Assembly (NCBI RefSeq): GCF_042655435.1
Contig: NZ_JBHSMG010000001.1
Location: forward strand, 62,001-126,000
DNA: 64,000 bases
Source: Lysinimonas soli
GTDB taxonomy: Bacteria > Actinomycetota > Actinomycetes > Actinomycetales > Microbacteriaceae
Reading direction: 5' to 3'
The notes below the pieces were generated by a model that had not been told where the DNA came from, searched no databases, and saw only the letters and a program-made list of their open reading frames with translations. Both the position numbers and the translations under genes were made by a program. Positions 1 through 7,457 of this stretch are shown one piece after another (positions within the stretch are counted from its first letter, which is position 1; every line of letters starts with the position of its first letter).

Positions 1-1
1 A

Positions 2-265
2 GACCAGCTCAGCGTGTATGCCCTTGGTTATGAGGAACTGACCGGCCATTCAGCCGACCGGATTCAGGTCTTGAATCTGGACGACAAAGGCGATCATCTG
101 AATGAGGCCGTTAGCCCTGCGCTGCTGGCAGCGATTCAGTCGAAAATAGAGATTGTCGCGTCCGACATTCGGGGCAATCACTTCGCGTGCGGACACGATC
201 ACTCGCGAGACACGGCTTATAACGACCTGGCCTGGCTTGCTACGGGAGCGCCTGCGGAAGCCTGA
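2..265 (+). CDS. C-terminal fragment of UvrD/Rep-type helicase with RecB-like nuclease domain (partial)
   Basis: Only the last 87 or so codons of this gene are in the window; the reading frame is open from base 2. The first visible residues contain QLSVY (residues 2-6), which fits the QxxxY motif closing the PD-(D/E)XK nuclease domain of RecB/AddB-type proteins. It is followed by ALGYEELTG and an NLDD stretch, a layout typical of the C-terminal nuclease domain that follows UvrD-like ATP-dependent helicases. Such proteins resect or unwind DNA ends in repair or in phage defence. The helicase motifs and catalytic acidic residues lie outside the window, so activity cannot be judged. The base composition is visibly less GC-rich than the metabolic genes further right. 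The family call is by pattern recognition and fairly likely; a stand-alone PD-(D/E)XK protein is the alternative. Confidence 0.6.
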   Translation, partial: DQLSVYALGYEELTGHSADRIQVLNLDDKGDHLNEAVSPALLAAIQSKIEIVASDIRGNHFACGHDHSRDTAYNDLAWLATGAPAEA

Positions 266-408
266 CGAGCGTCTGGCAATCTCGAGCGCGTCGCAGCTCC
301 GAAATTGGCAAAGCATCTTCGTGCTTGGGGTACGCATCCCCGCTTGTGGGGGATTGTCACCATCGGTGCGATGTGGGAGCCTGCGGCGAGCGCGCTGGGA
401 GCTAACCA

Positions 409-912
409 ATGGACGATCGCATATTTTCGATGGACGGGTGGCTAGTTCCTGGCCGCCACGAAGTCGAGATGGACGACATCTTTGAGGAGTTCGCTCCTGC
501 AAGTGATAACCGTCGCGTGGAGATCTGGAAGGCGCTCGAGATCCTCCGTTCTGTGTGCAATGAGTACTTCGAAGGCGGGGTGCTGCTCCTCGCCGGAAGT
601 TTTGTCTCGCGCGCAGCAGGTCCGGTGTTTCTCCCGACCATCGCAATAGTTCCCGAGAATCAAAGCGACCTGACGAATTGGTCCGACGCGATGGAAGAGC
701 GCTTCATGGGCTTCCTCTCGTTACACGACATCATCGTCGGCGCCTTAGGCCCCACTTATGTCCCAGTGCTCCATCCTCTGTCTGGATGCATCGAGGTTCT
801 GTACTGTGAGCCTCAAGACGCTGACCAGCTGGTCTTGTGGATGGGCACGGTAACGATGTCGTCGGGCGAGGATATTGTCGGGGCCCGCGGAGTCCTGGAG
901 GTGGCGTGGTGA
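409..912 (+). CDS. Hypothetical protein, DUF6932-like layout
   Basis: A 167-residue soluble protein with no signal peptide. The ATG at 409 follows a GGGAG box. The N-terminal part (GWLVPGRHEV, an acidic stretch with a phenylalanine, then a helix) followed by LLLAGSFVS near residue 64 resembles DUF6932 proteins, which have a nucleotidyltransferase-like fold. In that fold the GSF motif is normally followed by an Asp-x-Asp pair; here the corresponding segment is hydrophobic and lacks the acidic pair, so catalysis by that route looks unlikely. The stop codon overlaps the GTG start of the next gene, so the two are probably translated together. No function can be assigned. The gap at 266-408 before it shows nothing recognisable. 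Confidence 0.6.
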   Translation: MDDRIFSMDGWLVPGRHEVEMDDIFEEFAPASDNRRVEIWKALEILRSVCNEYFEGGVLLLAGSFVSRAAGPVFLPTIAIVPENQSDLTNWSDAMEERFMGFLSLHDIIVGALGPTYVPVLHPLSGCIEVLYCEPQDADQLVLWMGTVTMSSGEDIVGARGVLEVAW

Positions 913-1802
913 TCCTCGAAGATATCGACGCGGCCATCGCAACCAAGGACCTGGCCAGCCGTGCTGGACGACTCGCTCGAAACTCACTGTTGGTGCTGCG
1001 GGAGCGCTGGGCCCCGACGATGCCGCCGCTTCGCGTGGAGCTTGGCGAGAGCCGCCGTCTGAGCGCATCCGAGCTGGCGCGCATCACGCAGGCGGTCCAG
1101 GATGCCACGGCCAAAATCGCCATGCTGATCATCCGTCCCAGCAAGGATCAAATTCGGGTGACGCAGTCGGCGCGAGAGCGTGCAGAGTTGATTCCGCGTT
1201 CGCAATCGGGAAATGTGATGTATTTCGACTTCCCAGCGAACGTCGTCTCGGGCGCGGATACCCCTCTTCCGATGGGCCCAATACCCCACCTCGCAGAGCA
1301 GGCTGTGCGCGAGTTGATCGAGAACATGCCCGAGACGACTCAGGATCAGCGAGCACTTAGCCTCCTGCCGAGTCGACGACTCGCGATCCGATCGGCCGTC
1401 AGTACCTTGGCCGGAGCCGTCAAGTCGACGAGCAGCCTGACCTTGACGCTTGCAAATCATCAGGGTGAGTTCGATACATCCGTTCTTACGGTTGACCAGG
1501 CACGCGAAGTGCCGGATCTTCTGTCTGCGACCTCGGTGGAGACCGAAGTGTTCTCCGTCGACGGAGTAATGGATGGCATGCGTACTCGTCGAAGGCTCTT
1601 TTACCTGATCGAGAGCGAGGCCACTGGAGGCCGAGAGTTCGAAGGGTCTGTGAGCCTTGATCAACTCGATGACCTCCAACGGGCCATGGGCCATCCCGTC
1701 ACAGCGCGCATTCGCAGGACCGTAAACGTTCGTGCCGACGGCGCTCGAACTCAGCCCAGCTACAACCTCGTCGACTTCACGGTCCCGCAGACTCTCGCTT
1801 AG
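909..1802 (+). CDS. Hypothetical protein coupled to the preceding gene
   Basis: I take the GTG at 909 as the start because it overlaps the previous stop (GTGA), giving 297 residues. An in-frame ATG at 837 would overlap the upstream gene by 76 bases and adds a Gly/Arg-rich stretch that looks non-coding. The protein is soluble, with no membrane segments, an N-terminal helical region (residues 1-90) and a C-terminal half that looks rich in strands. I do not recognise the family. Translational coupling suggests the pair forms a two-component unit, and its setting next to a helicase-nuclease and a PIN-like protein on lower-GC DNA is what one sees in defence or mobile islands. That role is inference only. 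Confidence 0.6.
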   Translation: MILEDIDAAIATKDLASRAGRLARNSLLVLRERWAPTMPPLRVELGESRRLSASELARITQAVQDATAKIAMLIIRPSKDQIRVTQSARERAELIPRSQSGNVMYFDFPANVVSGADTPLPMGPIPHLAEQAVRELIENMPETTQDQRALSLLPSRRLAIRSAVSTLAGAVKSTSSLTLTLANHQGEFDTSVLTVDQAREVPDLLSATSVETEVFSVDGVMDGMRTRRRLFYLIESEATGGREFEGSVSLDQLDDLQRAMGHPVTARIRRTVNVRADGARTQPSYNLVDFTVPQTLA

Positions 1803-1842
1803 TTATCGGTGATGAAACGCGGGTGCACAGTGGCAGGCGCGG

Positions 1843-2847
1843 TTAGCGCGACCCGAGGCGATCGAGTTGCAGGAGTGTTTCCTCAACGGCGGCGATGTTC
1901 GCCGGCACGGCAATTGGTTCGGCAAGCCGGACCGGAGAGTGGGGACTGACGGCCGCGATGCAACTCGCGAACACTCGGTCTGCTGTCACAAAAACATCAC
2001 TCTCCGGGAGGTAGGTCGCAATCTGGTTATCGACTGGGGTTCCAGCGTTCGTGGCCCGCGTCGACTGCACGTGACCAAATGCCCAGCGCAGCCAGTTGAG
2101 TGGCACGCGTTCCTGGTCTACATCGCGCATCCAAAACGTGGCCCAGTCGCTGCGATCAATTTCGTCGACCTTTAGCCAGGCAGCCAGCCAGTCGTTGTCT
2201 GGACCCCTTTGCGAGAGCGCTGCGAACCATCGGTTCATCGCCTCACCACGCCAGGACTCGAATGGATCGCCCGCCCACCCCGTTTCTTCGACATACAGAC
2301 GCGCCGACTGAACGAAATCGATGCGCTCGAAGGTTCGACCGTCTTGCATTGCCTCACTCCGCGCGCGGCGCGTATCAGCTTGGGCTCGCGCCGTCCTCCC
2401 TTCGGACAGCTCCTCGTGGACGCGGGCCGCCTCATCCGGGGTTTGTCGGACGAAGTCCCACCACTTGCCCTGCCAATCAAGCTTGTTACGGTTCCAGTCG
2501 CGCAAACGAGGCAATGGGTCAATCCATTGGGGACGAAGGCGCGCGACTTCCTGCTGCACCTCTGTTGCCTCTTTGTAGGCCTCCGGCATCAGCCGGACCC
2601 ATGCCGAGCTTGTCATGGCGGTGATGCGTCGATGCTTCGCATCGAGATCCGGCTTGGTAGTCGGACGTGCTTGTAGCGCCTCGATAACGATCGCGGGCGG
2701 CATTACGATGTCCACGCGTTGGCTCCAAGCCTCGAGCCGCAGCTCGTCGACCGAGTTTGCCTCGACCAAGTAGGTCCAGATGTTGTTGTCCAGCATCAAG
2801 CGAGGAGCCACCGTCCGATTCTTGCGATGGTTGTCGCCGCGAATCAA
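1843..2847 (-). CDS. PIN-like domain protein
   Basis: A 334-residue soluble protein. Near the N-terminus (about residues 16-26) a LMLDNNIWTYL strand-helix carries an Asp in the position of the first metal-binding acid of PIN nucleases. Near the C-terminus the segment VDNQIATYL followed by DVFVTADR (about residues 268-288) looks like the later PIN motifs with further acidic residues. The middle is long, helical and rich in Trp, Arg and Glu, and resembles nothing I can name. PIN domains are metal-dependent RNases, often toxins; at 334 residues this is far longer than a VapC toxin (about 130-140). It points towards the neighbouring genes and shares their lower GC. No small antitoxin gene is seen next to it. 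The fold assignment is moderate. Confidence 0.55.
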   Translation of the reverse strand: MIRGDNHRKNRTVAPRLMLDNNIWTYLVEANSVDELRLEAWSQRVDIVMPPAIVIEALQARPTTKPDLDAKHRRITAMTSSAWVRLMPEAYKEATEVQQEVARLRPQWIDPLPRLRDWNRNKLDWQGKWWDFVRQTPDEAARVHEELSEGRTARAQADTRRARSEAMQDGRTFERIDFVQSARLYVEETGWAGDPFESWRGEAMNRWFAALSQRGPDNDWLAAWLKVDEIDRSDWATFWMRDVDQERVPLNWLRWAFGHVQSTRATNAGTPVDNQIATYLPESDVFVTADRVFASCIAAVSPHSPVRLAEPIAVPANIAAVEETLLQLDRLGSR

Positions 2848-2870
2848 GTTGCCCTTTGTCGACCGTCAGA

Positions 2871-3401
2871 GTGAATGGAGACGCGACAGCTTCTTCGCCG
2901 ATTAGCGTCGAACCATGGCCACCACCCTGCTTTCGTGTCGCAGCAGTGGGCGTCCGCGTGCTGCATGATCGCCGCATCCCGGGATCGAAGGCGAACATCG
3001 ACCACATCGCCATCGGGCCGCGCGGGGTGTTCGTCATCGATGCGAAGCACTACAAAGGCGGGCCGACGCTGCGCACGAGTGGCGGGCTGTTCTCGCCGCG
3101 GGTCGAGAAGCTCATGATCGGATCGCGTGACCACACCGCGCTGGTCGCCGGCGTCCACAAGCAGGTGCGCCTGGTCCACGCCGCGCTCGAGAGTGCTGGC
3201 TTCGCGCACATCCCGACGTTCGGGATGCTGTGCTTCATCGAGGCGGAGTGGCCGCTGCTCGGTGGCGACTTCGTGATCGGCGGCGTCGAGGTGCTCTGGC
3301 CGCGCAAGGCGGTCGCGCGCGTGATGAGCCCGGGCTCGCTCGGGGGCGACGAGGTCGAAGCGGTGTTCCGCTCGCTGGCTGTAGCCTTCCCGCCCGCCTG
3401 A
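2871..3401 (+). pseudogene. NERD (nuclease-related) domain protein, 5'-truncated
   Basis: From about base 2937 the translation reads as a typical NERD domain: GVRVLHDRRIPGS, then NIDHIAIG and VFVIDAKHYKG with the Asp and Asp-x-Lys of a PD-(D/E)XK-like core, a VLCFIEAEWPL strand, and an end at 3401. In the family about 60-90 residues precede this point, including a helix with a conserved Gly-Glu. Here the upstream codons (2871-2936) give a Ser/Pro-rich stretch with no resemblance, and the neighbouring PIN-like gene begins at 2847. Possible starts in this frame are GTG at 2871, 2946 and 2958, none with a good ribosome site. The simplest reading is a gene whose 5' end was removed by insertion of the DNA to its left. 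GC content and codon choice change at the same place. Confidence 0.65.
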
Positions 3402-3441
3402 GCCACCGGTGGCGTTGATATCGCCGCGCTATCATGGCGGC

Positions 3442-3903
3442 ATGACGATCACGCCCATCGCAGACGCGCTACGGAAGCGCCGGCTGAATGCCGGCCTCTC
3501 GCAGCGAGTGCTTGCGCTGCGCTCGGGCGTGCCTCAGCCGAATATCGCCGCGTACGAGAGCGGGCGCCGCATCCCATCGGCCACCACACTCGACCGCCTT
3601 GCCGCCGTTCTGGACGTGCCCACCTTGGATAGGCTCCGCGCCGCGAGGGTGCCGATCGTCGAGGCCGCGCTCGGCCGGCGGCTCAGCGACGTGCGGGTGT
3701 TCGGGTCGGTGGCACGCGGACAGGCCGGCTCCGGCTCCGACGTCGATCTGCTCGTGCACCCGGCTCCGGATGCGTCGGTCTTCGACCTGGCCGGCTTCAT
3801 GTCCGAAATCGAGCAGTTGCTCGGCGTCAGCGTGGACGTGGTGTCAGACCGCGGCATCGGGCCGGTGATGGATCGGATCCGCGCGGAGGCCGTGCCATTG
3901 TGA
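3442..3903 (+). CDS. mntA: MntA-type antitoxin: XRE helix-turn-helix fused to minimal nucleotidyltransferase
   Basis: A 153-residue protein. Residues 1-60 form an XRE-type helix-turn-helix (ALRKRRLNAGLSQ ... NIAAYESGRRIPSATTLDRLA). Residues 70-153 form an MNT nucleotidyltransferase with the diagnostic GSx10DxD motif (GSVARGQAGSGSDVD). In known HEPN-MNT systems the MNT antitoxin blocks the HEPN toxin by transferring AMP groups to its tyrosine, and the motif needed for that is intact here. The HTH fusion suggests it also represses its own promoter. An in-frame ATG at 3409 would extend the protein by 11 residues; I prefer 3442 because the HTH begins just after it. The stop overlaps the GTG of the toxin gene. 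The assignment is firm by motif and gene order. Confidence 0.85.
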   Translation: MTITPIADALRKRRLNAGLSQRVLALRSGVPQPNIAAYESGRRIPSATTLDRLAAVLDVPTLDRLRAARVPIVEAALGRRLSDVRVFGSVARGQAGSGSDVDLLVHPAPDASVFDLAGFMSEIEQLLGVSVDVVSDRGIGPVMDRIRAEAVPL

Positions 3904-4250
3904 CCGACGAGCTCGGGGCCGACGAGCTCGACCGCACTCCCGCGATCCTCTCCGACATCGCCCGCTTCGCCACCAGCGCACGCCGGGTCGTGAACCGCGG
4001 TCACGAAGCCTTCACCGACCCGGATGATGACGACCAGCGTCGCATCGCGCGGTCCCTGATCGTCGACCTCTCGGCCGCCGCCGGCCGGTTGCCCGAGTCG
4101 TTCCGCGAGCAGCATCCCGAGGTCGACTGGCGTGGCATCCGGGCTGCACGCAAGTTCATCGCTCACGACTATGACGGCACCGATGAGGAGATCCTGTGGC
4201 AGGCGATCGCGGTGCAGTTCCCGGCGATCGCCGCGGCGCTCCTCGCCTGA
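3900..4250 (+). CDS. hepT: HepT-type toxin (HEPN RNase, DUF86-like)
   Basis: A 116-residue, mostly helical protein starting at a GTG that overlaps the antitoxin stop by four bases. Near residue 83 it carries RKFIAHDY, an exact Rx4HxY motif. In HepT toxins the Arg and His form the RNase site and the Tyr is the residue that the MNT partner modifies. The length suits HepT (about 115-145). Together with the preceding gene it forms a HEPN-MNT (type VII) toxin-antitoxin module. The order antitoxin then toxin, with translational coupling, would keep the antitoxin in excess. The pair lies between the lower-GC accessory DNA and the ordinary metabolic genes and is itself GC-rich. Confidence 0.85.
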   Translation: MTDELGADELDRTPAILSDIARFATSARRVVNRGHEAFTDPDDDDQRRIARSLIVDLSAAAGRLPESFREQHPEVDWRGIRAARKFIAHDYDGTDEEILWQAIAVQFPAIAAALLA

Positions 4251-4311
4251 GTCTGCGCAGCCTGGCGTAACCTCCCGGCACCCACCGCGCCGGTCTTGGC
4301 AGACTCGACTC

Positions 4312-5334
4312 ATGCCCCTCACCTCCCTCCCGATCCTCGACATCTCCGAACTCGACGCCGGCGCCGCCGAGGCGGCGGCGTTCCGTGAGCAGCTGCGCCA
4401 GGTGACGCACGACGTCGGGTTCTTCTACCTGGTCGGGCACGGCATCCCGCAGCGGCTCATCGACGAGGTGCTCGACGTGTCGCGGCGGTTCTTCGAGCTG
4501 CCCGAGGCCGACAAGCTCGCGATCGAGAACATCCACTCGCCGCAGTTCCGCGGCTACACCCGCGTCGGCAAAGAACTCACCAACGGCGACGTCGACTGGC
4601 GCGAGCAGATCGACATCGGCGAAGAGCGGCCGACGCGCGAGGTGGATGCCGCGGCCCCCGACTTCTGGAGGCTCGAGGGTCCCAACCTCTGGCCGGCCGC
4701 GCTGCCCGAGCTCGAGCTCGCGATCACTGAGTGGAGGGCCCAGCTGGGCGCCCTCGCGCTCAAGCTGCTGCGCACCTGGGCCGTCGCGCTCGGCGCGCCC
4801 GAGGACGTGTTCGATGCGGCCTTCGCCGATCGTCCCTTCTCGCTGATCAAGATCGTGCGCTACCCGGGCACGAGCGATGCGGATGCCCCGGAGGCCGCGC
4901 AGGGCGTCGGCGCGCACCGTGACGGGGGAGTGCTCACGCTGCTGCTCGTCGAACCGGGCAAGGGCGGGCTCCAGGTGGAGCACGAGGGCGACTGGATCGA
5001 CGCGCCGTCCCTCCCCGGAGCCTTCGTCGTCAACATCGGCGAGATGCTCGAGCTGGCCACCGACGGCTACCTCAAGGCCACCCTGCACCGCGTGCAGTCG
5101 CCGGCGATCGGCACCGACCGCATCTCGATCCCGTTCTTCTTCAACCCCGCCCTCGACGCCCGGATGCCGCGGATCGAGCTCGACCCCGCCCTCGCGCGCG
5201 AGCGTCGCGGGTTGTCGGTCGACCCCACCGACGCGCCGATCCTCGAGACCTATGGAGACAACGTGCTGCGCTACCGGCTGCGCGCCCACCCGAACGTGGC
5301 GGCGATCCACCACGCCGAGCTGCTGAACGGCTGA
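4312..5334 (+). CDS. Isopenicillin N synthase-like 2-oxoglutarate/Fe(II) dioxygenase
   Basis: 340 residues, starting at the ATG at 4312. The N-terminal half matches DIOX_N (PILDISELD ... GFFYLVGHGIP ... FRGYTRVGKE). The C-terminal 2OG-FeII domain has the iron ligands HRD (in GVGAHRDGGVLTLL, about residue 203) and a distal His in TLHRVQSP, followed by an Arg-x-Ser (RISIPFFF) that binds 2-oxoglutarate. The protein should be cytoplasmic and hydroxylate or desaturate a small substrate that the sequence does not reveal. It stands alone between the toxin-antitoxin pair and the gluconate genes. Length and motifs are normal for the family, so a working enzyme is expected. Confidence 0.85.
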   Translation: MPLTSLPILDISELDAGAAEAAAFREQLRQVTHDVGFFYLVGHGIPQRLIDEVLDVSRRFFELPEADKLAIENIHSPQFRGYTRVGKELTNGDVDWREQIDIGEERPTREVDAAAPDFWRLEGPNLWPAALPELELAITEWRAQLGALALKLLRTWAVALGAPEDVFDAAFADRPFSLIKIVRYPGTSDADAPEAAQGVGAHRDGGVLTLLLVEPGKGGLQVEHEGDWIDAPSLPGAFVVNIGEMLELATDGYLKATLHRVQSPAIGTDRISIPFFFNPALDARMPRIELDPALARERRGLSVDPTDAPILETYGDNVLRYRLRAHPNVAAIHHAELLNG

Positions 5335-5378
5335 CCCGGCCGCGCCGCGGAGCACCCCCGCAGTGCGATGATGAACGA

Positions 5379-5942
5379 ATGGATTCTGGGGAGGAGACCA
5401 CGGCCGACGCACGCGACCCGCTGGTGCTGGTGCTGATGGGGGTCTCCGGATGCGGCAAATCGACCGTGGCCGCGTTGCTCGCCGGCGAGCTGGGCTGGCC
5501 GTTCGAAGAGGGCGACTCGCTGCATCCTCAGGCCAACGTCGACAAGATGGCCGCCGGCCATCCGCTCGATGACGACGACCGCTGGCCCTGGTTGGAGAAG
5601 GTCGCCGAGTGGGTCGAGGAATGCCTCGATTCCGGGCGCAGCGGTGTCATCACCTGCTCGGCCCTGAAGCGCTCGTATCGTGACGTCATCGATCGTCGCG
5701 GTCACGGGGTCGAGTTCGTCTATCTCGCCGGCTCGAAAGAGCTGATCGCCGCCCGGCTGGCGGCCCGGCGGGGCCACTTCATGCCGCCCGAGCTTCTGGA
5801 CAGTCAGTTCGCCGCGCTGGAGGAGCCGACGCCCGACGAGCCGAGCATCCGGGTCGACGTCGGTCCGTCGGCTCCCGTGATCGCCGACGAGATCCGGCAC
5901 ATGCTTCGGCTCGATCCCACAACCGGAAGGGAAACGTCATGA
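5379..5942 (+). CDS. gntK: Gluconokinase
   Basis: 187 residues, a P-loop kinase that phosphorylates D-gluconate to 6-phosphogluconate for the pentose phosphate pathway. Visible motifs are the Walker A sequence GVSGCGKST (residues 21-29), the family motif EGDSLHP followed by NVDKMAAGHPLDDDDRWPWL, CSALKRSYRD in the middle and LAARRGHFMP near residue 135. These are the signatures of GntK/Idn-type gluconokinases and make the call firm. A 12-residue extension before the first strand is the only small oddity. The stop overlaps the ATG of the permease (ATGA), so kinase and transporter are co-translated. Confidence 0.93.
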   Translation: MDSGEETTADARDPLVLVLMGVSGCGKSTVAALLAGELGWPFEEGDSLHPQANVDKMAAGHPLDDDDRWPWLEKVAEWVEECLDSGRSGVITCSALKRSYRDVIDRRGHGVEFVYLAGSKELIAARLAARRGHFMPPELLDSQFAALEEPTPDEPSIRVDVGPSAPVIADEIRHMLRLDPTTGRETS

Positions 5943-7393
5943 TCACCCTCGCTCAGCTGACGACGATGGCGGCCGCGGCGCCGAACCCGGCGGCCCAGCC
6001 GTGGGCGCCGCACGACACCCAGGCGTTGATCGTCGCCGTGATCGGCATCGCCATCGTGGTGACCCTGATCGTCTGGCTCAAGGCGCACGCCTTCCTCGCG
6101 CTGACGATCGGCGCGCTCTTCGTGGGAATCGCCTCCGGCATCCCCCTGGACAAGGTGACCGCGTCGTTCGAAACCGGGGTGGGCGGTGTTCTCGGCTACG
6201 TCGGGGTGCTGATCGGCCTCGGCGCGATGCTCGGAAAGCTGCTCGCCGATTCGGGTGGAGCCGACCGGGTCGTCGACACCCTCCTTCGCGGGCGACCGGC
6301 GACGCTGCCGTGGAAGATGGCGCTGATCGCCGCGATCATCGGCATCCCGATGTTCTTCGAGATCGGCCTGGTGCTGTTGATCCCGGTCGTCATGCTCGCG
6401 GTGCATCGTTCGAAGGGTCCCGCGATGCGCCTGGGGATCCCGGCCCTCGCGGGGCTCTCGGTGCTGCACGGCTTCATCCCCCCGCATCCCGGACCGCTCG
6501 CCGCGATCGGCATCCTGCACGCGAACGTCGGGATCACTCTCGCGCTCGGGCTCCTCGTCGCGATCCCCGTCGTGATCGTCGCGGGTCCGCTGTTCGGGAT
6601 GCTCGCGGCCCGCTGGGTGCCGGTCGGCGCGGCCGGTGCCGGTCTGGCCGTGATCGGAGCATCGGCGGATTCCTCCGATCCGAAGGCCGCCAGCGGCAAG
6701 GCTCAGGATCCGGATGCGAAGCGCACGCCGTCGTTCGCCATCACCCTCGTCACGCTGCTGTCGCCGCTCGTGCTCATGCTGATCAAGGCCGCCGCCGACA
6801 TCTGGATGCCGGCCGGCGCCCCCGGGCGAGCGTTCCTGGACTTCATCGGCGACCCCGTGTTCGCGCTCCTGTTCGCGGTGCTTCTCGCCATGGTGACCTT
6901 CGGTCTGCGCGTCGGGTTCAACGCCGCGACGCTCAGCAAGAAGATCGGGGCGAGCCTGCTTCCGATCGTGAGCGTGCTCTTCATCGTTGGCGCCGGCGGA
7001 GGATTCAAGCAGGTGCTCGTCGACGGCGGCACCGGCACCGCGATCGCCAAGATCGCGATCGCGACCGGCCTGACCGCGATCGCGCTCGGCTGGATCGTCG
7101 CCGCCCTCATCCGGCTCGCCACCGGCTCGGCCACCGTCGCCACCGTCACCGCGGCCGGCATCGTCGCGCCCCTGTCGACGCACCTGTCGCCCGTGCACCT
7201 GGCGCTGCTCGTGCTGGCGGTCGGGGCCGGCTCGCTGATCTTCTCCCACGTCAACGACGCGGGATTCTGGCTCGTGAAGGAGTACTTCGGGCTCACCGTG
7301 GGGCAGACCCTGAAGACCTGGTCGGTCATGGAGACGATCATCTCGGTCATGGGCCTGGCGCTGACGTTGCTGCTGTCGACGTTCCTGAGCTGA
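5939..7393 (+). CDS. gntP: Gluconate permease (GntP family)
   Basis: 484 residues with about 12-14 hydrophobic segments, a gluconate:proton symporter of the inner membrane. Family landmarks are IGLGAMLGKLLADSGGADR (residues 91-109), MFFEIGLVLLIPV, HGFIPPHPGP (about residue 178) and a C-terminal SLIFSHVNDAGFWLVKE, all characteristic of GntP/GntT transporters. It is encoded directly behind the kinase with a four-base overlap, so uptake and phosphorylation form one unit. No regulator is adjacent, and the 5334-5379 gap upstream is too short to show an operator. The gene ends at a long hairpin shared with the convergent gene to the right. Confidence 0.92.
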   Translation: MITLAQLTTMAAAAPNPAAQPWAPHDTQALIVAVIGIAIVVTLIVWLKAHAFLALTIGALFVGIASGIPLDKVTASFETGVGGVLGYVGVLIGLGAMLGKLLADSGGADRVVDTLLRGRPATLPWKMALIAAIIGIPMFFEIGLVLLIPVVMLAVHRSKGPAMRLGIPALAGLSVLHGFIPPHPGPLAAIGILHANVGITLALGLLVAIPVVIVAGPLFGMLAARWVPVGAAGAGLAVIGASADSSDPKAASGKAQDPDAKRTPSFAITLVTLLSPLVLMLIKAAADIWMPAGAPGRAFLDFIGDPVFALLFAVLLAMVTFGLRVGFNAATLSKKIGASLLPIVSVLFIVGAGGGFKQVLVDGGTGTAIAKIAIATGLTAIALGWIVAALIRLATGSATVATVTAAGIVAPLSTHLSPVHLALLVLAVGAGSLIFSHVNDAGFWLVKEYFGLTVGQTLKTWSVMETIISVMGLALTLLLSTFLS

Positions 7394-7408
7394 GATCGCC
7401 GGGGATGC

Positions 7409-7450
7409 GATTGCGGGACGAAGAGCCGCCACGGTCTCCGTCCCGCAATC
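7409..7450. terminator. Bidirectional hairpin terminator between gluconate permease and secreted glycosidase genes
   Basis: A perfect 12-bp inverted repeat, GATTGCGGGACG at 7409-7420 and CGTCCCGCAATC at 7439-7450, separated by 18 bases. It fills the 64-base space between the stops of two convergent genes, so it probably ends transcripts from both sides. There is no clear U-run, as is common in actinomycetes. Confidence 0.7.
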
Positions 7451-7457
7451 AGGTCGA

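Noticed and set aside
837..908. Upstream ATG extension of the 297-residue hypothetical protein
   Set aside because: It would overlap the previous gene by 76 bases and adds a Gly/Arg-rich stretch; the GTG at 909 gives a clean four-base coupling.
5804..7432. Long minus-strand open frame (542 codons) across the gluconate permease gene
   Set aside because: It is Arg/Asp/Gly-rich low-complexity sequence typical of antisense frames in high-GC genes, and the plus strand has a complete GntK-GntP pair.
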